Positions 16,322-24,550 are shown, counted from the stretch's first letter. The stretch is DNA of 64,000 nucleotides from Nonomuraea typhae (GCF_009760925.1 NZ_VRLV01000006.1:434264-498263), one strand, 5' to 3'. Notes: generated from the sequence alone by a model not told the origin. Numbers and translations: made by a program.

Positions 16322-18082
16322 CTACTCGAAGTCGATCTGGGCGGTCGGGTGTGCGGCGGTGATCCGGTCGCGGACCGCCCCTGGGAACAGGTTGCCGTAC
16401 AAGTTGGCCACCGCCAGATCGGGGAGCGTGTCGAAATCCGCCGGCAGGTCGTTGAGCTGATTGAACCTCAGGTCGACGATCCGCAGCCGACGAAACGTCC
16501 CGATCCCGGCGAAGTGCTCGGGCTTGAGCTTGAGGCGCTTGGTGTTGCGCTGCCACCGGCTGATCCGGAGCTCCTCCAGCCCGGGCAGCTCCATGGCGAA
16601 CAGCTCCCGCAGGAAATCGTGCGACGGCAGGGGCGTGCTAGCGCGGCGGCTGTGTCCGCCGAAGCCGAGGACCCGCAGCGCTGGCAGGCGGCCGAGGTCG
16701 GGCAGCGGGTCGCGCAGCAGACCGAGGCTGTCGCCGAGGTCGAGCTCTTCGAGGCGGGTCAACCGCAGCAGGCTGTCGGGGACGGTGTCGAAGTAGTTGC
16801 CGCTCAGGTCGAGCCGGCGCAGGTTCGGGAAGGTGGTGACGGCCTCGGGGAAGGTCCGCAGGAAGTAGTGGCTCCCGCCGGTTATGGACACCTCCTCGAC
16901 GGCGGCCAGCCCGTGCGCGGAGTCGGGGAACACGACGTCGGTCCCGTCGGCGACCAGCTTGCGCAGCGCGACCAGGTCGCCGAAGGCGTCCGGCAGGACG
17001 AACCGCGTCACCTCCGGCAGGTTCCACTCCGACCCCGACCCCGACCCCGTGTCGACGGAGACGGACAGGTAGGAGATGTCGAGTTCCTCGAGGGCGGTGA
17101 GCCGGCCGATGGCGGCCGGCAGGGTGAACTCGACCGTGTCCAGGTCCGTGTCCCGGTTGCCGGCGACGCACAGCACCCGGAGCGCGGCCAGGTCGCCGAT
17201 CGATTCCGGCAGGGCGGTCAGCTCGCAGTTGCGCACCGACAGGTGCTCCAGCCGGGTGAGCGTCCCGAGCGCCTCGGGCAGCTCGCCGATCGGGTTGCCG
17301 TCCAGGATCAGGGTGCGCAGCCACGGCATCTGGAGCACCTCGGCGGGAAACTCCTTGAGCTTGCGCCCGGTCAGGTCGAGGTGCTCCACCCGGTCGGCCT
17401 GGGACCGGGACACCTCGGCTTCGGCCGACTCGGCCGCCGTCCGGGCTCCGGGCCGCAGGACCGGCAGCCCGGCCCGCAGCCGGCCCAGGAACGCATCGAC
17501 GTCCAGACAGCGCTCCTCCGCGTCGACGACCTCGGGCACGAACGCCTCGACGATGCCCGGCTTGGTGTAGTCGGCGTCCTTGGCGTCGCCGACGTTGTCC
17601 ACCCAGCGCCCGCCGACGGCATGCACGTCCATGGCGTGGTCGAAGTCGATCACCCAAGGGGTCTCGACGGTCCCGGTCCGTAGCCGGCCGTGGTTGTAAT
17701 AGCCGTAGACGAGGTGTGTGAAGGCGCCGTCGTGGATGTAGATCTCGCAGTCGCCGGCCTCCAGGGTCTCGGCCTCGGTGCGACCGCCGACGTAGAGTCC
17801 GGGCTGGTCCTCATAGAGCGCGATCGGGCCGTTGACCGTCAGATTGCCGGTGATCACGATCAGCTCGACGTCGTCCTCGTCGTCCCCGCTTCGCAGGGCA
17901 TTGACGGCGTCCAGGAAGTCCCCGTCGACCGCGAGATCGCCGTCGAAGAACAGCACGCTGTCATAGTCGGACGACTCTCCTTCACTCTCGAACGCGGCGG
18001 ACAACGCGCCGCTCAGACGGGCGTCGGCGTCGGCATAGGACAGGGATGCGGGGGTGGCGGATATCGGCATGGCGACGAGCAT
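16322..18082 (-). CDS. Leucine-rich-repeat protein with N-terminal polymer-forming-like domain
   Basis: 586 residues. The N-terminal part (about 15-150) has short beta-strand repeats (VELIVITGNLTVNGPIAL, CEIYIHDGAFTHLVYGYYN) like bactofilin/polymer-forming beta-helices. From about 230 there are nine or more leucine-rich repeats of the bacterial type, for example LRTLILDGNPIGELPEALG and LRRLDLSGNYFDTVPDSLL. There is no signal peptide, so it is probably cytoplasmic and a binding scaffold. Start choice is weak (ATG 18082 or 18070). The C-terminus stops directly at the IS remnant, so it may have been shortened by that insertion. Confidence 0.75.
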   Translation of the reverse strand: MLVAMPISATPASLSYADADARLSGALSAAFESEGESSDYDSVLFFDGDLAVDGDFLDAVNALRSGDDEDDVELIVITGNLTVNGPIALYEDQPGLYVGGRTEAETLEAGDCEIYIHDGAFTHLVYGYYNHGRLRTGTVETPWVIDFDHAMDVHAVGGRWVDNVGDAKDADYTKPGIVEAFVPEVVDAEERCLDVDAFLGRLRAGLPVLRPGARTAAESAEAEVSRSQADRVEHLDLTGRKLKEFPAEVLQMPWLRTLILDGNPIGELPEALGTLTRLEHLSVRNCELTALPESIGDLAALRVLCVAGNRDTDLDTVEFTLPAAIGRLTALEELDISYLSVSVDTGSGSGSEWNLPEVTRFVLPDAFGDLVALRKLVADGTDVVFPDSAHGLAAVEEVSITGGSHYFLRTFPEAVTTFPNLRRLDLSGNYFDTVPDSLLRLTRLEELDLGDSLGLLRDPLPDLGRLPALRVLGFGGHSRRASTPLPSHDFLRELFAMELPGLEELRISRWQRNTKRLKLKPEHFAGIGTFRRLRIVDLRFNQLNDLPADFDTLPDLAVANLYGNLFPGAVRDRITAAHPTAQIDFE

Positions 18083-18087
18083 AGGTC

Positions 18088-18420
18088 CGCGCTGAGACAG
18101 CCCTACGGGAAAGTCCAGCGCCGTCGTGAGGCTGCTGGCCGCCCCGCCGTCGATACCGGGGCCGTGGAAGTCGGTTGTGATCGCCGCGCCCGCCGCGCGG
18201 GCCTGTTCGGCGAAGTCCTTCGACTGGGGCAGCAGCAAGTCTTCGTAGTCGGTTTGGTGCCGGGTGGGTCCAGAGGGCCGGCTGCGCCGCCCAGCTGCGG
18301 CAGCTGAGCACGCGGCTCGGCGGGGCCGACCTGGTCGAGGCGAGCGCCGGCAGCCGGCCGTCGCGGCCGCCCGCCTGGGCGAGGGCGAGCGCGCCTGGAT
18401 GCACAGGGTCAGGAGTGAAG
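18088..18420 (-). pseudogene. Decayed esterase/mycolyltransferase-like fragment
   Basis: On the minus strand one frame gives GPLDPPGT and a second, starting a few codons later, gives DYEDLLLPQSKDFAEQARA and AITTDFHGPG. Joined across one frameshift they resemble the C-terminal part of antigen-85-like esterases, where a GPLDPPGT loop is followed by a helix and TTDFYGPGTHSWPYW. The catalytic THSWPYW end is replaced by unrelated sequence leading into the LRR start. No intact N-terminal half is seen. The remaining gene-free bases up to 18448 show nothing else clear. Confidence 0.45.
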
Positions 18421-18448
18421 CAGCGGACGATCGGGGTAGTGGGCGTGG

Positions 18449-19318
18449 ATGTTCGATGACTTCGCGGTTGATGTGGTTGATGTGGGGGAGACGGAGCTGT
18501 TCGTCCGGTACGGGGGCTCGGGTTCTCCGGTTTTGCTGCTCCACGGCCATCCGCGTACGCACGCGACCTGGCACCGTGTCGCGCCGATCCTCGCCTCGCG
18601 TCACAGCGTGATCTGCCCGGACCTGCGTGGTTACGGCCGTTCCGGAAAGCCGCCCACGACCGCAGATCACGCTCCCTACTCCAAGCGCGCCATGGCGGCC
18701 GACATGGTCGCCCTCATGCGGGCGCTGGGTCACGAGCGGTTCGCGGTGGCCGGGCATGACCGTGGTTCCTATGTGGCTCATCGGCTCGCCGCTGACCATG
18801 CCGACGTCGCCACGCGGCTGGTGGTGATGGACGGCATCCCCATCGGCGAGGCCCTGGCCCGTGCTGACGCCAAGTTCGCCGCGGCCTGGTGGCACTGGTT
18901 CTTCCTCGGCCAGACCGACAAACCCGCCGAGCGCGTCATCAACGCCGATCCGGACGCGTGGTACACGGCCTCGGCCGAGCAGATGGGCCAGGAGGCGTAC
19001 GAGGACTACCACCGGGCGATTCACGATCCGGACACCGTCCACGCGATGTGTGAGGACTATCGCGCTGGGCTGACGGTGGATCGCGCGAACGACGACGCCG
19101 ACCGGCTGGCGGGCCGCCGCATCAGGTGCCCGACACTGTTCCTGTGGTCCGCCGAAGACGACATGCAGGAGCTGTACGGCGACCCGCTGCAGATCTGGCG
19201 CCAGTGGGCCGACGACGTCACCGGCCGGGCGATCGACAGCGGGCATCACATGGCCGAGGAGGCTCCGGACGAGCTCGCGGCGGCCCTGCTGGAGTTCCTG
19301 CTCTCCGCGTCCGCGTAG
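18449..19318 (+). CDS. Alpha/beta hydrolase, haloacetate dehalogenase-like
   Basis: 289 residues. LLLHGHPRTHATWH provides the oxyanion-hole HG. The nucleophile is Asp104 in AGHDRGSYVAH, and the catalytic His lies in GHHMAEEAP near 272. WWHWFFLG supplies the His-Trp pair and CEDYRAG the Tyr that cradle the halide in fluoroacetate dehalogenases. Arg105 is present, but the second substrate arginine of that family (GHDRGxR) is a Tyr here, so acceptance of haloacetate is doubtful. It could instead be an epoxide hydrolase-type enzyme. Confidence 0.85.
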   Translation: MFDDFAVDVVDVGETELFVRYGGSGSPVLLLHGHPRTHATWHRVAPILASRHSVICPDLRGYGRSGKPPTTADHAPYSKRAMAADMVALMRALGHERFAVAGHDRGSYVAHRLAADHADVATRLVVMDGIPIGEALARADAKFAAAWWHWFFLGQTDKPAERVINADPDAWYTASAEQMGQEAYEDYHRAIHDPDTVHAMCEDYRAGLTVDRANDDADRLAGRRIRCPTLFLWSAEDDMQELYGDPLQIWRQWADDVTGRAIDSGHHMAEEAPDELAAALLEFLLSASA

Positions 19319-19394
19319 CGGAGGCCACCCGCCCGCCGATCAGGTCCGTGTCAAAGCAGATCGGCCGCCGGCCGGCAGGGGTCTCGGGTTGGGG

Positions 19395-19429
19395 CTGGGT
19401 CCGGTACGGCCCCGCCGTACCGGACCCAG
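19395..19429. terminator. Bidirectional hairpin between convergent genes
   Basis: A perfect 15-bp stem (19395-19409 with 19415-19429) around a five-base CCCCG loop, placed between the 3' ends of the hydrolase and glpX. There is no T-run on either side, so it may work as a strong structural or Rho-assisted terminator for both strands. Confidence 0.75.
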
Positions 19430-19436
19430 AAGCCGC

Positions 19437-20471
19437 TCAGCCCGCGGTGTCGAAGTTGATGGCCGAGTAGGCACGCAGCTTCCACAACTGGTGCTCGCTC
19501 TCGACCTTCCTGATCGTCCCGGAACGTCCGCGCATGACCAGCGAGTGGGTGACCGCCACCCCGCCGCGGAAGCGCACGCCCTGCATGAGCTCGCCCTGCG
19601 TGATGCCGGTCGCGGCGAAGAAGACGTCGTCCGACTTGACCAGGTCGTTCGTGGTCAGGACCTGGCCGAGGTCGTGTCCGGCGTCCAGGGCCCGGCGGCG
19701 CTCGTCCTCGTCGCGCGGCCAGAGCTTGCCCTGGATCACGCCGCCCAGGCACTTGAGGGCGCAGGCGGCCACGATGCCCTCCGGCGTGCCGCCGATGCCC
19801 AGCATCAGGTCGATGCCGGTGCCGGCGCGCGCCGCCATGATGGCGCCGGCCACGTCGCCGTCGGGGATGAACTTGATCCGCGCCCCGGTCTCCCTGATCT
19901 CCTTCACGATCTGCTCGTGGCGCGGGCGGTCGAGGATGACGACCGTGACGTCGGCGGGCGAGGACCCCTTGGCCCGCGCCACCGCCTGGATGTTGGCCGC
20001 CACGGGCGCTTCGATGTCCACGACGCCCGCGGCCTCCGGGCCGGTGACCAGCTTCTCCATGTAGAACACGGCCGACGGGTCATACATCGAGCCGCGCTCG
20101 CTCACCGCGATCACCGAGACCGCGTCCGGCATGCCGAGCGCCGTCAGCCGGGTGCCGTCGATCGGGTCGACGGCCACGTCGCACTCGGGGCCGCTGCCGT
20201 CGCCGACCCGCTCGCCGTTGAACAACATCGGCGCATGGTCCTTCTCGCCTTCGCCGATCACCACGACGCCGTTCATGGAGACGGTGTTGATGAGCTGGCG
20301 CATCGCGTTCACCGCGGCGCCGTCGGCGCCGTTCTTGTCGCCCCGTCCCACCCAGCGGGCCGCGGCCATGGCGGCCGCCTCCGTGACGCGGACGAGCTCC
20401 AGAGCCAGGTTGCGATCAGGGGCGTGCTCGCCTGTGGCCAGCGCTGCGGGTACAGACGTCTGATCGGACAT
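19437..20471 (-). CDS. glpX: Fructose-1,6-bisphosphatase class II
   Basis: 344 residues, the normal GlpX length; it hydrolyses fructose 1,6-bisphosphate in gluconeogenesis. Metal and phosphate motifs are visible: GRGDKNGADGAAV (about 42-54), VIGEGEKD (about 71-78), CDVAVDPIDGTRL (about 97-109), GIDLMLGIGGTPEG (about 218-231) and CLGGVIQGKLWP. Actinobacteria usually rely on this class II enzyme. GAGGAGG lies upstream of the ATG. It is divergent from the TetR gene, with 74 bases between the starts. Confidence 0.95.
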   Translation of the reverse strand: MSDQTSVPAALATGEHAPDRNLALELVRVTEAAAMAAARWVGRGDKNGADGAAVNAMRQLINTVSMNGVVVIGEGEKDHAPMLFNGERVGDGSGPECDVAVDPIDGTRLTALGMPDAVSVIAVSERGSMYDPSAVFYMEKLVTGPEAAGVVDIEAPVAANIQAVARAKGSSPADVTVVILDRPRHEQIVKEIRETGARIKFIPDGDVAGAIMAARAGTGIDLMLGIGGTPEGIVAACALKCLGGVIQGKLWPRDEDERRRALDAGHDLGQVLTTNDLVKSDDVFFAATGITQGELMQGVRFRGGVAVTHSLVMRGRSGTIRKVESEHQLWKLRAYSAINFDTAG

Positions 20472-20545
20472 GATGGTTACGGCCTCCTCGTCGACAACTG
20501 TCTCGATCGTAGTTGCCCCTCTTTCCCCGGTCAGCGGAGGATAAT

Positions 20546-21136
20546 GTGCCTCTCATGAGCAGCGATGTGGAACGTGCGGTGACGGGCCGTGGCGCGGCGA
20601 CACGCGTCGGGCTCCTCACGGCGGCCAAGGAGGTCTTCGTCTCGAAGGGCTTCGCGGAGGCCGGCGTCACCGATGTGGTGGCCCGCGCCAACGCCAGCGT
20701 CGGCAGCCTCTACCACCATTTCTCCGGAAAAGCCGACCTCTATCTCACGCTGTTCGAGGAATTCCAGGCGAGACAGACCCAGCGCACCAAACGCGCCGCC
20801 CGGGAAGCCCGCGATGCGGGCGAACACGACCCCATGCGGGTATTCCTGCGCGCCGCCCGCGCCTATCTGGACGGCTGCCTGGAGGAGCGGGACCTCGCCG
20901 TGCTCTTCCTGCGCGGCGACGGACCGCCCGGCTTCGAAGTGGTCATGCGCGACCGCCTGCGCACCTGGGCCTCCCGCAACGCCGCCCTCTTCGAAGGCCA
21001 GCCCGCGCTGGTCGTCGCGATCACGGGCGCCCTGGCCGCTGCGGTGAACGAGGTCACGCTGACGGGCGACCGCAAGCTGGCCGACGACGTCCTGACCATC
21101 ATCGGCCGTCTCCGACCCGTCGCCCCGGCAGGGTAG
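20546..21136 (+). CDS. TetR/AcrR family regulator
   Basis: 196 residues if GTG 20546 is used, which has AGCGGAGG five bases upstream; the ATG at 20555 is the alternative. The helix-turn-helix (about 18-65) contains LLTAAKEVFVSKGFAEAG and ANASVGSLYHHFSGKADL. The ligand domain is short. It is divergent from glpX and 11 bases before the DUF4245 gene, so glpX, itself or the downstream gene may be targets. Confidence 0.88.
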   Translation: MPLMSSDVERAVTGRGAATRVGLLTAAKEVFVSKGFAEAGVTDVVARANASVGSLYHHFSGKADLYLTLFEEFQARQTQRTKRAAREARDAGEHDPMRVFLRAARAYLDGCLEERDLAVLFLRGDGPPGFEVVMRDRLRTWASRNAALFEGQPALVVAITGALAAAVNEVTLTGDRKLADDVLTIIGRLRPVAPAG

Positions 21137-21147
21137 CCTCAACAGTT

Positions 21148-21678
21148 GTGCGGTTGACCCAGACTTTCTACGGCTACGTCGTAGCCATGCTCGTCTGCCT
21201 GGCCGGCGTGGGCGTGTTCCTGCTCATGACGCCGCAGAGCCGGACCGAGCACATCCCCAAGCGCGAGTACACGATCACGGTGGCCAACTTCAACCGGGCC
21301 GTGCCGTACAGGGTGTGGCGTCCGTCGCAGGACCCTGCGGGCTGGATCGCCAACAGCAACCGCATCGCGGACGGCTCCGCGGGCGCCAAGGTCCTCTACC
21401 TCGGCTTCGCCACGGCCAAGCGCGAGCACGCCATGTTCGCCCAGTCCGGCGAGCAGCCGGCCGCGGGCTTCGGCAACCGCATGGCCAACAGCGACAGGTC
21501 CATCGGCACCGAGCAGATCAACGGCCAGCCGTGGGACAAGCGCTTCCGCGAGGACAAGAAGCAGCGCACCCTGATCCGCACGCTGCCCGGCGTCACCCTC
21601 GTGGTCACCGGCACCGCCGACTGGCCCGAGCTCACCCAGCTCGCCGCCTCCCTCCAGGAACTCCCCAAGCCCTCCTGA
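21148..21678 (+). CDS. DUF4245 membrane-anchored protein
   Basis: 176 residues from GTG. One N-terminal membrane helix (YVVAMLVCLAGVGVFLLM, about 9-26) is followed by an extracytoplasmic domain with YTITVANFNRAVPYRVWRP and WPELTQLAASLQ. This fits DUF4245, an actinobacterial family usually encoded close to glpX and xseA, as here. Function is unknown; the N-terminal anchor with outside domain suggests an envelope role. Confidence 0.82.
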   Translation: MRLTQTFYGYVVAMLVCLAGVGVFLLMTPQSRTEHIPKREYTITVANFNRAVPYRVWRPSQDPAGWIANSNRIADGSAGAKVLYLGFATAKREHAMFAQSGEQPAAGFGNRMANSDRSIGTEQINGQPWDKRFREDKKQRTLIRTLPGVTLVVTGTADWPELTQLAASLQELPKPS

Positions 21679-21696
21679 GCCGTCTAACGTCGAGGC

Positions 21697-22053
21697 ATGA
21701 CCGGACTCGGACAGGTTGCCCAGCACGCCGATGACCTGGACAGGGCCACCGCCTTCTACCGGGACGTCCTCGGCCTGCGTCACATCGCCACGTTCGACCC
21801 TCCGGGCCTGGTCTTCTTCGACCTGGGCGGGGTCCGGCTGCTGATCGAGAAGGCCGCCCCGCCTGCCCGTCTCTACCTGGCCGTTGACGATGTCCGGGCG
21901 GACGTCGAGCGCCTGCGGGAGCGGGGTGTGCCGATCGTCGAGGAACCGCACGTCATCTTCACCGACGACGGCACCTTCGGCCGGGCGGGCGCGGAGATCT
22001 GGCTGGCGGCGTTCGAGGACTCGGAAGGCAACGTGGTCGGCTACATCACCTAG
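21697..22053 (+). CDS. VOC family (glyoxalase-like) protein
   Basis: 118 residues, one vicinal-oxygen-chelate module of two beta-alpha-beta-beta-beta repeats. It starts GQVAQHADDLDRATAFYRDV and ends WLAAFEDSEGNVVGYI. Possible metal ligands are His10 and the Glu of FEDSEGN. Members include glyoxalases, dioxygenases and antibiotic-binding proteins; the function here is open. Its 3' end overlaps the convergent TetR gene by eight bases. Confidence 0.8.
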   Translation: MTGLGQVAQHADDLDRATAFYRDVLGLRHIATFDPPGLVFFDLGGVRLLIEKAAPPARLYLAVDDVRADVERLRERGVPIVEEPHVIFTDDGTFGRAGAEIWLAAFEDSEGNVVGYIT

Positions 22054-22660
22054 GCCGAAGGCCCCGGAACACGGTCCGGGCCAGGTCGTCCAGCCCGTCC
22101 TTGATCTGGTCCACCGTGAGCCCGCGCTCGGTGCGCTGGAAGTGGATCAGCCCGGCGCCGGCCGGGGCAAGCAGGGCATCGGCCAGGAAACGGGCCTGCG
22201 CGGCCGGCCGTATGCGGGTGAGCAGGGCGCTCAGGTGGGTGTGATAGACCGCGTACGGCCCGGTGAAGCGGGCCTTCGGCGAGCTCTTCTCCAGCAGGAG
22301 GAAGAGTTCCTCCTGCCCGAAGACATGATCCACCAGCCCTCGGAGGAACGCGGCGATCCGCTCCTCGGGGGCCGCGCCGGGCCCAAGGGGCGGCGGCCCG
22401 GTCAGGAACGCGGCCTGGAAGTGCCGCTCGCGCTCGTCGATGAGCGCGTAGATCAGCCCCGCCCGGTCGCCGAACCGCCGGTAGACCGTGCCGACGCCGA
22501 CACAGGCCGCGCGGGCCACCTCGTCGAGGGAGAGCTGCTCGGCGCCCTGTTCGGCGACCATCCGGGCGGCGCAGTCGACGATCTTCTGCCGGTTGCGGGC
22601 GGCGTCGGCGCGTTCTGGCTGGGGCTGTCCGAGCACGGGGAGTTGCTGGCGTTCGCGCAC
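22046..22660 (-). CDS. TetR/AcrR family regulator
   Basis: 204 residues from GTG 22660, without a clear ribosome-binding site. The helix-turn-helix lies at about 20-68 (NRQKIVDCAARMVAEQGAE and ACVGVGTVYRRFGDRAGL). The C-terminal domain matches the SbtR/YbjK-like group. It is divergent from the Ddn-like oxidoreductase gene, and two palindromes lie between the starts, so autoregulation and control of that gene are likely. Confidence 0.9.
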   Translation of the reverse strand: MRERQQLPVLGQPQPERADAARNRQKIVDCAARMVAEQGAEQLSLDEVARAACVGVGTVYRRFGDRAGLIYALIDERERHFQAAFLTGPPPLGPGAAPEERIAAFLRGLVDHVFGQEELFLLLEKSSPKARFTGPYAVYHTHLSALLTRIRPAAQARFLADALLAPAGAGLIHFQRTERGLTVDQIKDGLDDLARTVFRGLRPR

Positions 22661-22680
22661 AGCTTGAGCATAGCCATGAC

Positions 22681-22722
22681 AACCGGAGAGCTCTCCGGTT
22701 AAGCTATGCGGAGAGGTCTCCG
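22681..22722. promoter_or_regulatory. Two palindromic TetR operators
   Basis: AACCGGAGAGCTCTCCGGTT (22681-22700) is a perfect 20-base palindrome. A second, related site CGGAGA-GG-TCTCCG lies at 22709-22722, centred 25 bases from the first. Both share the CGGAGA/TCTCCG half-sites and sit between the divergent TetR and oxidoreductase starts. This is the expected arrangement for the adjacent TetR protein. Confidence 0.85.
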
Positions 22723-22747
22723 GTTCTTTGTCTCTTGGGAGGTTGTC

Positions 22748-23158
22748 ATGGCTAACGACTTCAACCAGCAGGTGATCGACGAGTTCCGCGCGAACGGCGG
22801 CAAGGTCGGGGGCTACTTCGAGGGCAGCGACCTCGTCCTCCTCACGACCACGGGCGCCAAGAGCGGCAAGCAGGTCACCTCACCCGTCATGTACATGAAG
22901 GACGGCGACCGTTACGTGATCATCGCCTCCAACGCCGGCGCCGACCACCACCCCGCTTGGTACCACAACCTGGTCGCCAACCCCGACCTCACCGCCGAGA
23001 TCGGCACCGAAACCTTCCCCGCCAAGGCCGAGCAGGTGCCCGACGAGGAGCGCGACGCGCTGTACGCCCGCATGGTCGCCATCGCCCCGGGCTTCGCCGA
23101 ATACGAGGCCAAGACCACCCGCCGCATCCCCGTCCTCGCCTTCCACCGCACCGCCTGA
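22748..23158 (+). CDS. Nitroreductase/deazaflavin-dependent oxidoreductase (Ddn-like, DUF385)
   Basis: 136 residues, a split-beta-barrel protein of the F420-dependent Ddn family. The hallmark stretch is VLLTTTGAKSGKQVTSPVMY (about 33-52), followed by YVIIASNAGADHHPAWYHNL, the usual cofactor-binding segments. Such enzymes reduce quinones or nitro compounds with F420H2 and protect against oxidative stress. GGGAGG precedes ATG 22748; an upstream in-frame extension runs through the operators and is rejected. It is probably repressed by the divergent TetR protein. Confidence 0.9.
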   Translation: MANDFNQQVIDEFRANGGKVGGYFEGSDLVLLTTTGAKSGKQVTSPVMYMKDGDRYVIIASNAGADHHPAWYHNLVANPDLTAEIGTETFPAKAEQVPDEERDALYARMVAIAPGFAEYEAKTTRRIPVLAFHRTA

Positions 23159-23171
23159 CGCGTCCTCTGCG

Positions 23172-23192
23172 GGACCTCCTCCGGTCCTTTTT
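23172..23192 (+). terminator. Rho-independent terminator of the Ddn-like gene
   Basis: GGACC (23172-23176) and GGTCC (23183-23187) form a five-bp stem around a six-base loop, followed directly by TTTTT. It lies 13 bases after the stop codon. Confidence 0.75.
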
Positions 23193-23519
23193 ACGGCGAA
23201 GCCAAGGGCACGCCAACCGCCGCACGTGGCTGAGGACATTCCAGGGAAACAGTCGTCCACCGTGCATGGCGGGCCGCCGACACGAGCGCCCCGCCGGCCA
23301 CCCGCGTGGTCACCCGCGTGGTCACCAGCCAACCACGCGGCGCGGGCACACGACAGGCGGCCAGTCAGCAGGCAGGCGACGGGCGGCAGCAGGTCAGCGG
23401 GCACACGACGGGCGGCAGCAGGTCAGGGGCCAGCCTGATACGGAGTTCCCTTGACAGTCCGGGATGCACCGGGTGGACGCCTCGGGGGCCTGCCCGGTGC
23501 GGCAACGGGCTGACGACGG

Positions 23520-23615
23520 GCCGTCGCGGCGGGGTATGTGTCCGACGTGAGAAGCGACCCCCACGATCGGCGCCCGCCCACGTCGGCGGGTGGCGTGGGG
23601 GCGGCTCCGCCGTAA
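23520..23615. repeat. Dispersed intergenic repeat, copy A
   Basis: This ~96-base block matches 46780-46874 nearly base for base in three blocks: GTCCGACGTGAGAAGCGA, CGATCGGCG and CGGCGGGTGGCGT, with the same spacing, and both copies end CGCCGTAA. Variable stretches lie between. Both copies are intergenic, just beyond the 3' end of a minus-strand gene. Confidence 0.8.
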
Positions 23616-23628
23616 AGGAGGGGCGCGC

Positions 23629-23748
23629 AGGACGCCGGGACGATCGCGGAAGGCACGCAGGACGCCGGGACGGGCGCAGGAGGCGTCCAGGACGCCGGGA
23701 CGGGCGCAGGCGGCGCGCAGTACACGGGGACGGGCGCAGGAATCAGGA
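23629..23748. repeat. 30-bp tandem repeat, four units
   Basis: Four units of exactly 30 bases start at 23629, 23659, 23689 and 23719. The shared core is AGGACGCCGGGACGGGCGCA; the fourth unit is more diverged. There are no unique spacers, so it is a minisatellite and not a CRISPR. Confidence 0.85.
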
Positions 23749-23762
23749 GCTCGGAAGCGCGG

Positions 23763-23999
23763 TCAGAAGGGCGCGTCGTCGGTCGGGTCGGGGCGGCGGG
23801 CCATGGCGGCGGCTAGTTTGACGCGGGCCCCCTGGAGCCATTCCTCGCACACCGCCGCCAGCTTCTCCCCGCGTTCCCACAGCTCGATCGACTGCTCCAA
23901 GGTGAGCCCGCCCGTCTCCAGGCGGCGGACCACCTCGGTCAGCTCCTCTCGGGCCTGCTCGTAGGACGGCGTAGGGCCGGGTGCGTTCTCGTCTGCCAC
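23763..23999 (-). CDS. xseB: Exodeoxyribonuclease VII small subunit
   Basis: 78 residues from GTG 23999, with AGGGTGG upstream; TTG 24029 is a possible earlier start. The three-helix core SYEQAREELTEVVRRLETGG, then LTLEQSIELWERGEKLA, is diagnostic of XseB. It binds XseA in exonuclease VII, which degrades single-stranded DNA in repair. Here it is separated from xseA by an opposite-strand GNAT gene, so it needs its own promoter or a long read-through transcript. Confidence 0.93.
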   Translation of the reverse strand: MADENAPGPTPSYEQAREELTEVVRRLETGGLTLEQSIELWERGEKLAAVCEEWLQGARVKLAAAMARRPDPTDDAPF

Positions 24000-24085
24000 G
24001 CGACCCACCCTAGAGTCAGACACCGACAACCGCGCCCTGGCCCGCCGAAGAGGGCGCTGATGTGACCGTTCGCGAGGGAGCTGAT

Positions 24086-24550
24086 GTGACTGTCCGTGCC
24101 GCCACCCGTGCTGACATTCCGGAACTCGTCCGCCTGCGTGAAGTCCTGGCCGACCGCATGGCCGAGGACGCCGGCCACCCCGCCGACGACAACTGGCAGG
24201 AACCCTACGCCACGAGCCTGAACGAGCGCCTGGGCGACCCGGACGTGGCCGTGCTGGTCATCGACGGCGACACCGACGGCACCTTGGCCGCATGCGGGAT
24301 CGGGTTCGTCTTTCAGCGCTTCCCCGGCCCCGGACGGTGGGACGGGCGGTTCGGCTACATCCTGGGCATGGCCACCGACCCCGGCCACCGGCGCCGGGGC
24401 CACGGCCGCGCCATCATGAACGCCCTCATGGCGTGGTACCGCGACAACGACGTGACCCGCGTCGACCTCCACGCCACCGCCGACGGCGAACCGCTCTATC
24501 GTTCGCTGGGCTTCACCCAGCCCTATCCGGCGATGACCTGGTTCGCCTAG
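24086..24550 (+). CDS. GNAT family N-acetyltransferase
   Basis: 154 residues from GTG 24086, which has GAGGGAG six bases upstream; GTG 24062 is the alternative. The acetyl-CoA pyrophosphate loop is RRRGHGRAIM (motif A) after YILGMATDPGH, and the C-terminal ADGEPLYRSLGFTQ is motif B. The substrate is unknown. It lies on the plus strand in the gap between xseA and xseB, with only seven bases to the xseA stop. Confidence 0.88.
   Translation: MTVRAATRADIPELVRLREVLADRMAEDAGHPADDNWQEPYATSLNERLGDPDVAVLVIDGDTDGTLAACGIGFVFQRFPGPGRWDGRFGYILGMATDPGHRRRGHGRAIMNALMAWYRDNDVTRVDLHATADGEPLYRSLGFTQPYPAMTWFA

Larger units (their letters stand above)
23193..23762. repeat. Gene-free, repeat-filled interval
   Basis: About 570 bases without a convincing gene. 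It contains a doubled CCGCGTGGTCA (near 23305-23330), a 21-base direct repeat CGACGGGCGGCAGC... at 23377-23397 and 23406-23426, a copy of a dispersed repeat (23520-23615), and a 30-bp tandem array (23629-23748). Frames across it are compositional only. It ends at the stop of xseB. Confidence 0.6.

Noticed and set aside
16322..19249. Reading the LRR protein as a 975-residue protein
   Set aside because: The upstream part is antisense to the hydrolase gene and crosses the dead esterase; no domain continues through it.
22706..22747. Extended N-terminus of the Ddn-like protein
   Set aside because: The extension runs through the TetR operator; ATG 22748 has a good ribosome-binding site and the family start.
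23629..23748. CRISPR array
   Set aside because: Units are contiguous with no unique spacers, and no cas gene is near.
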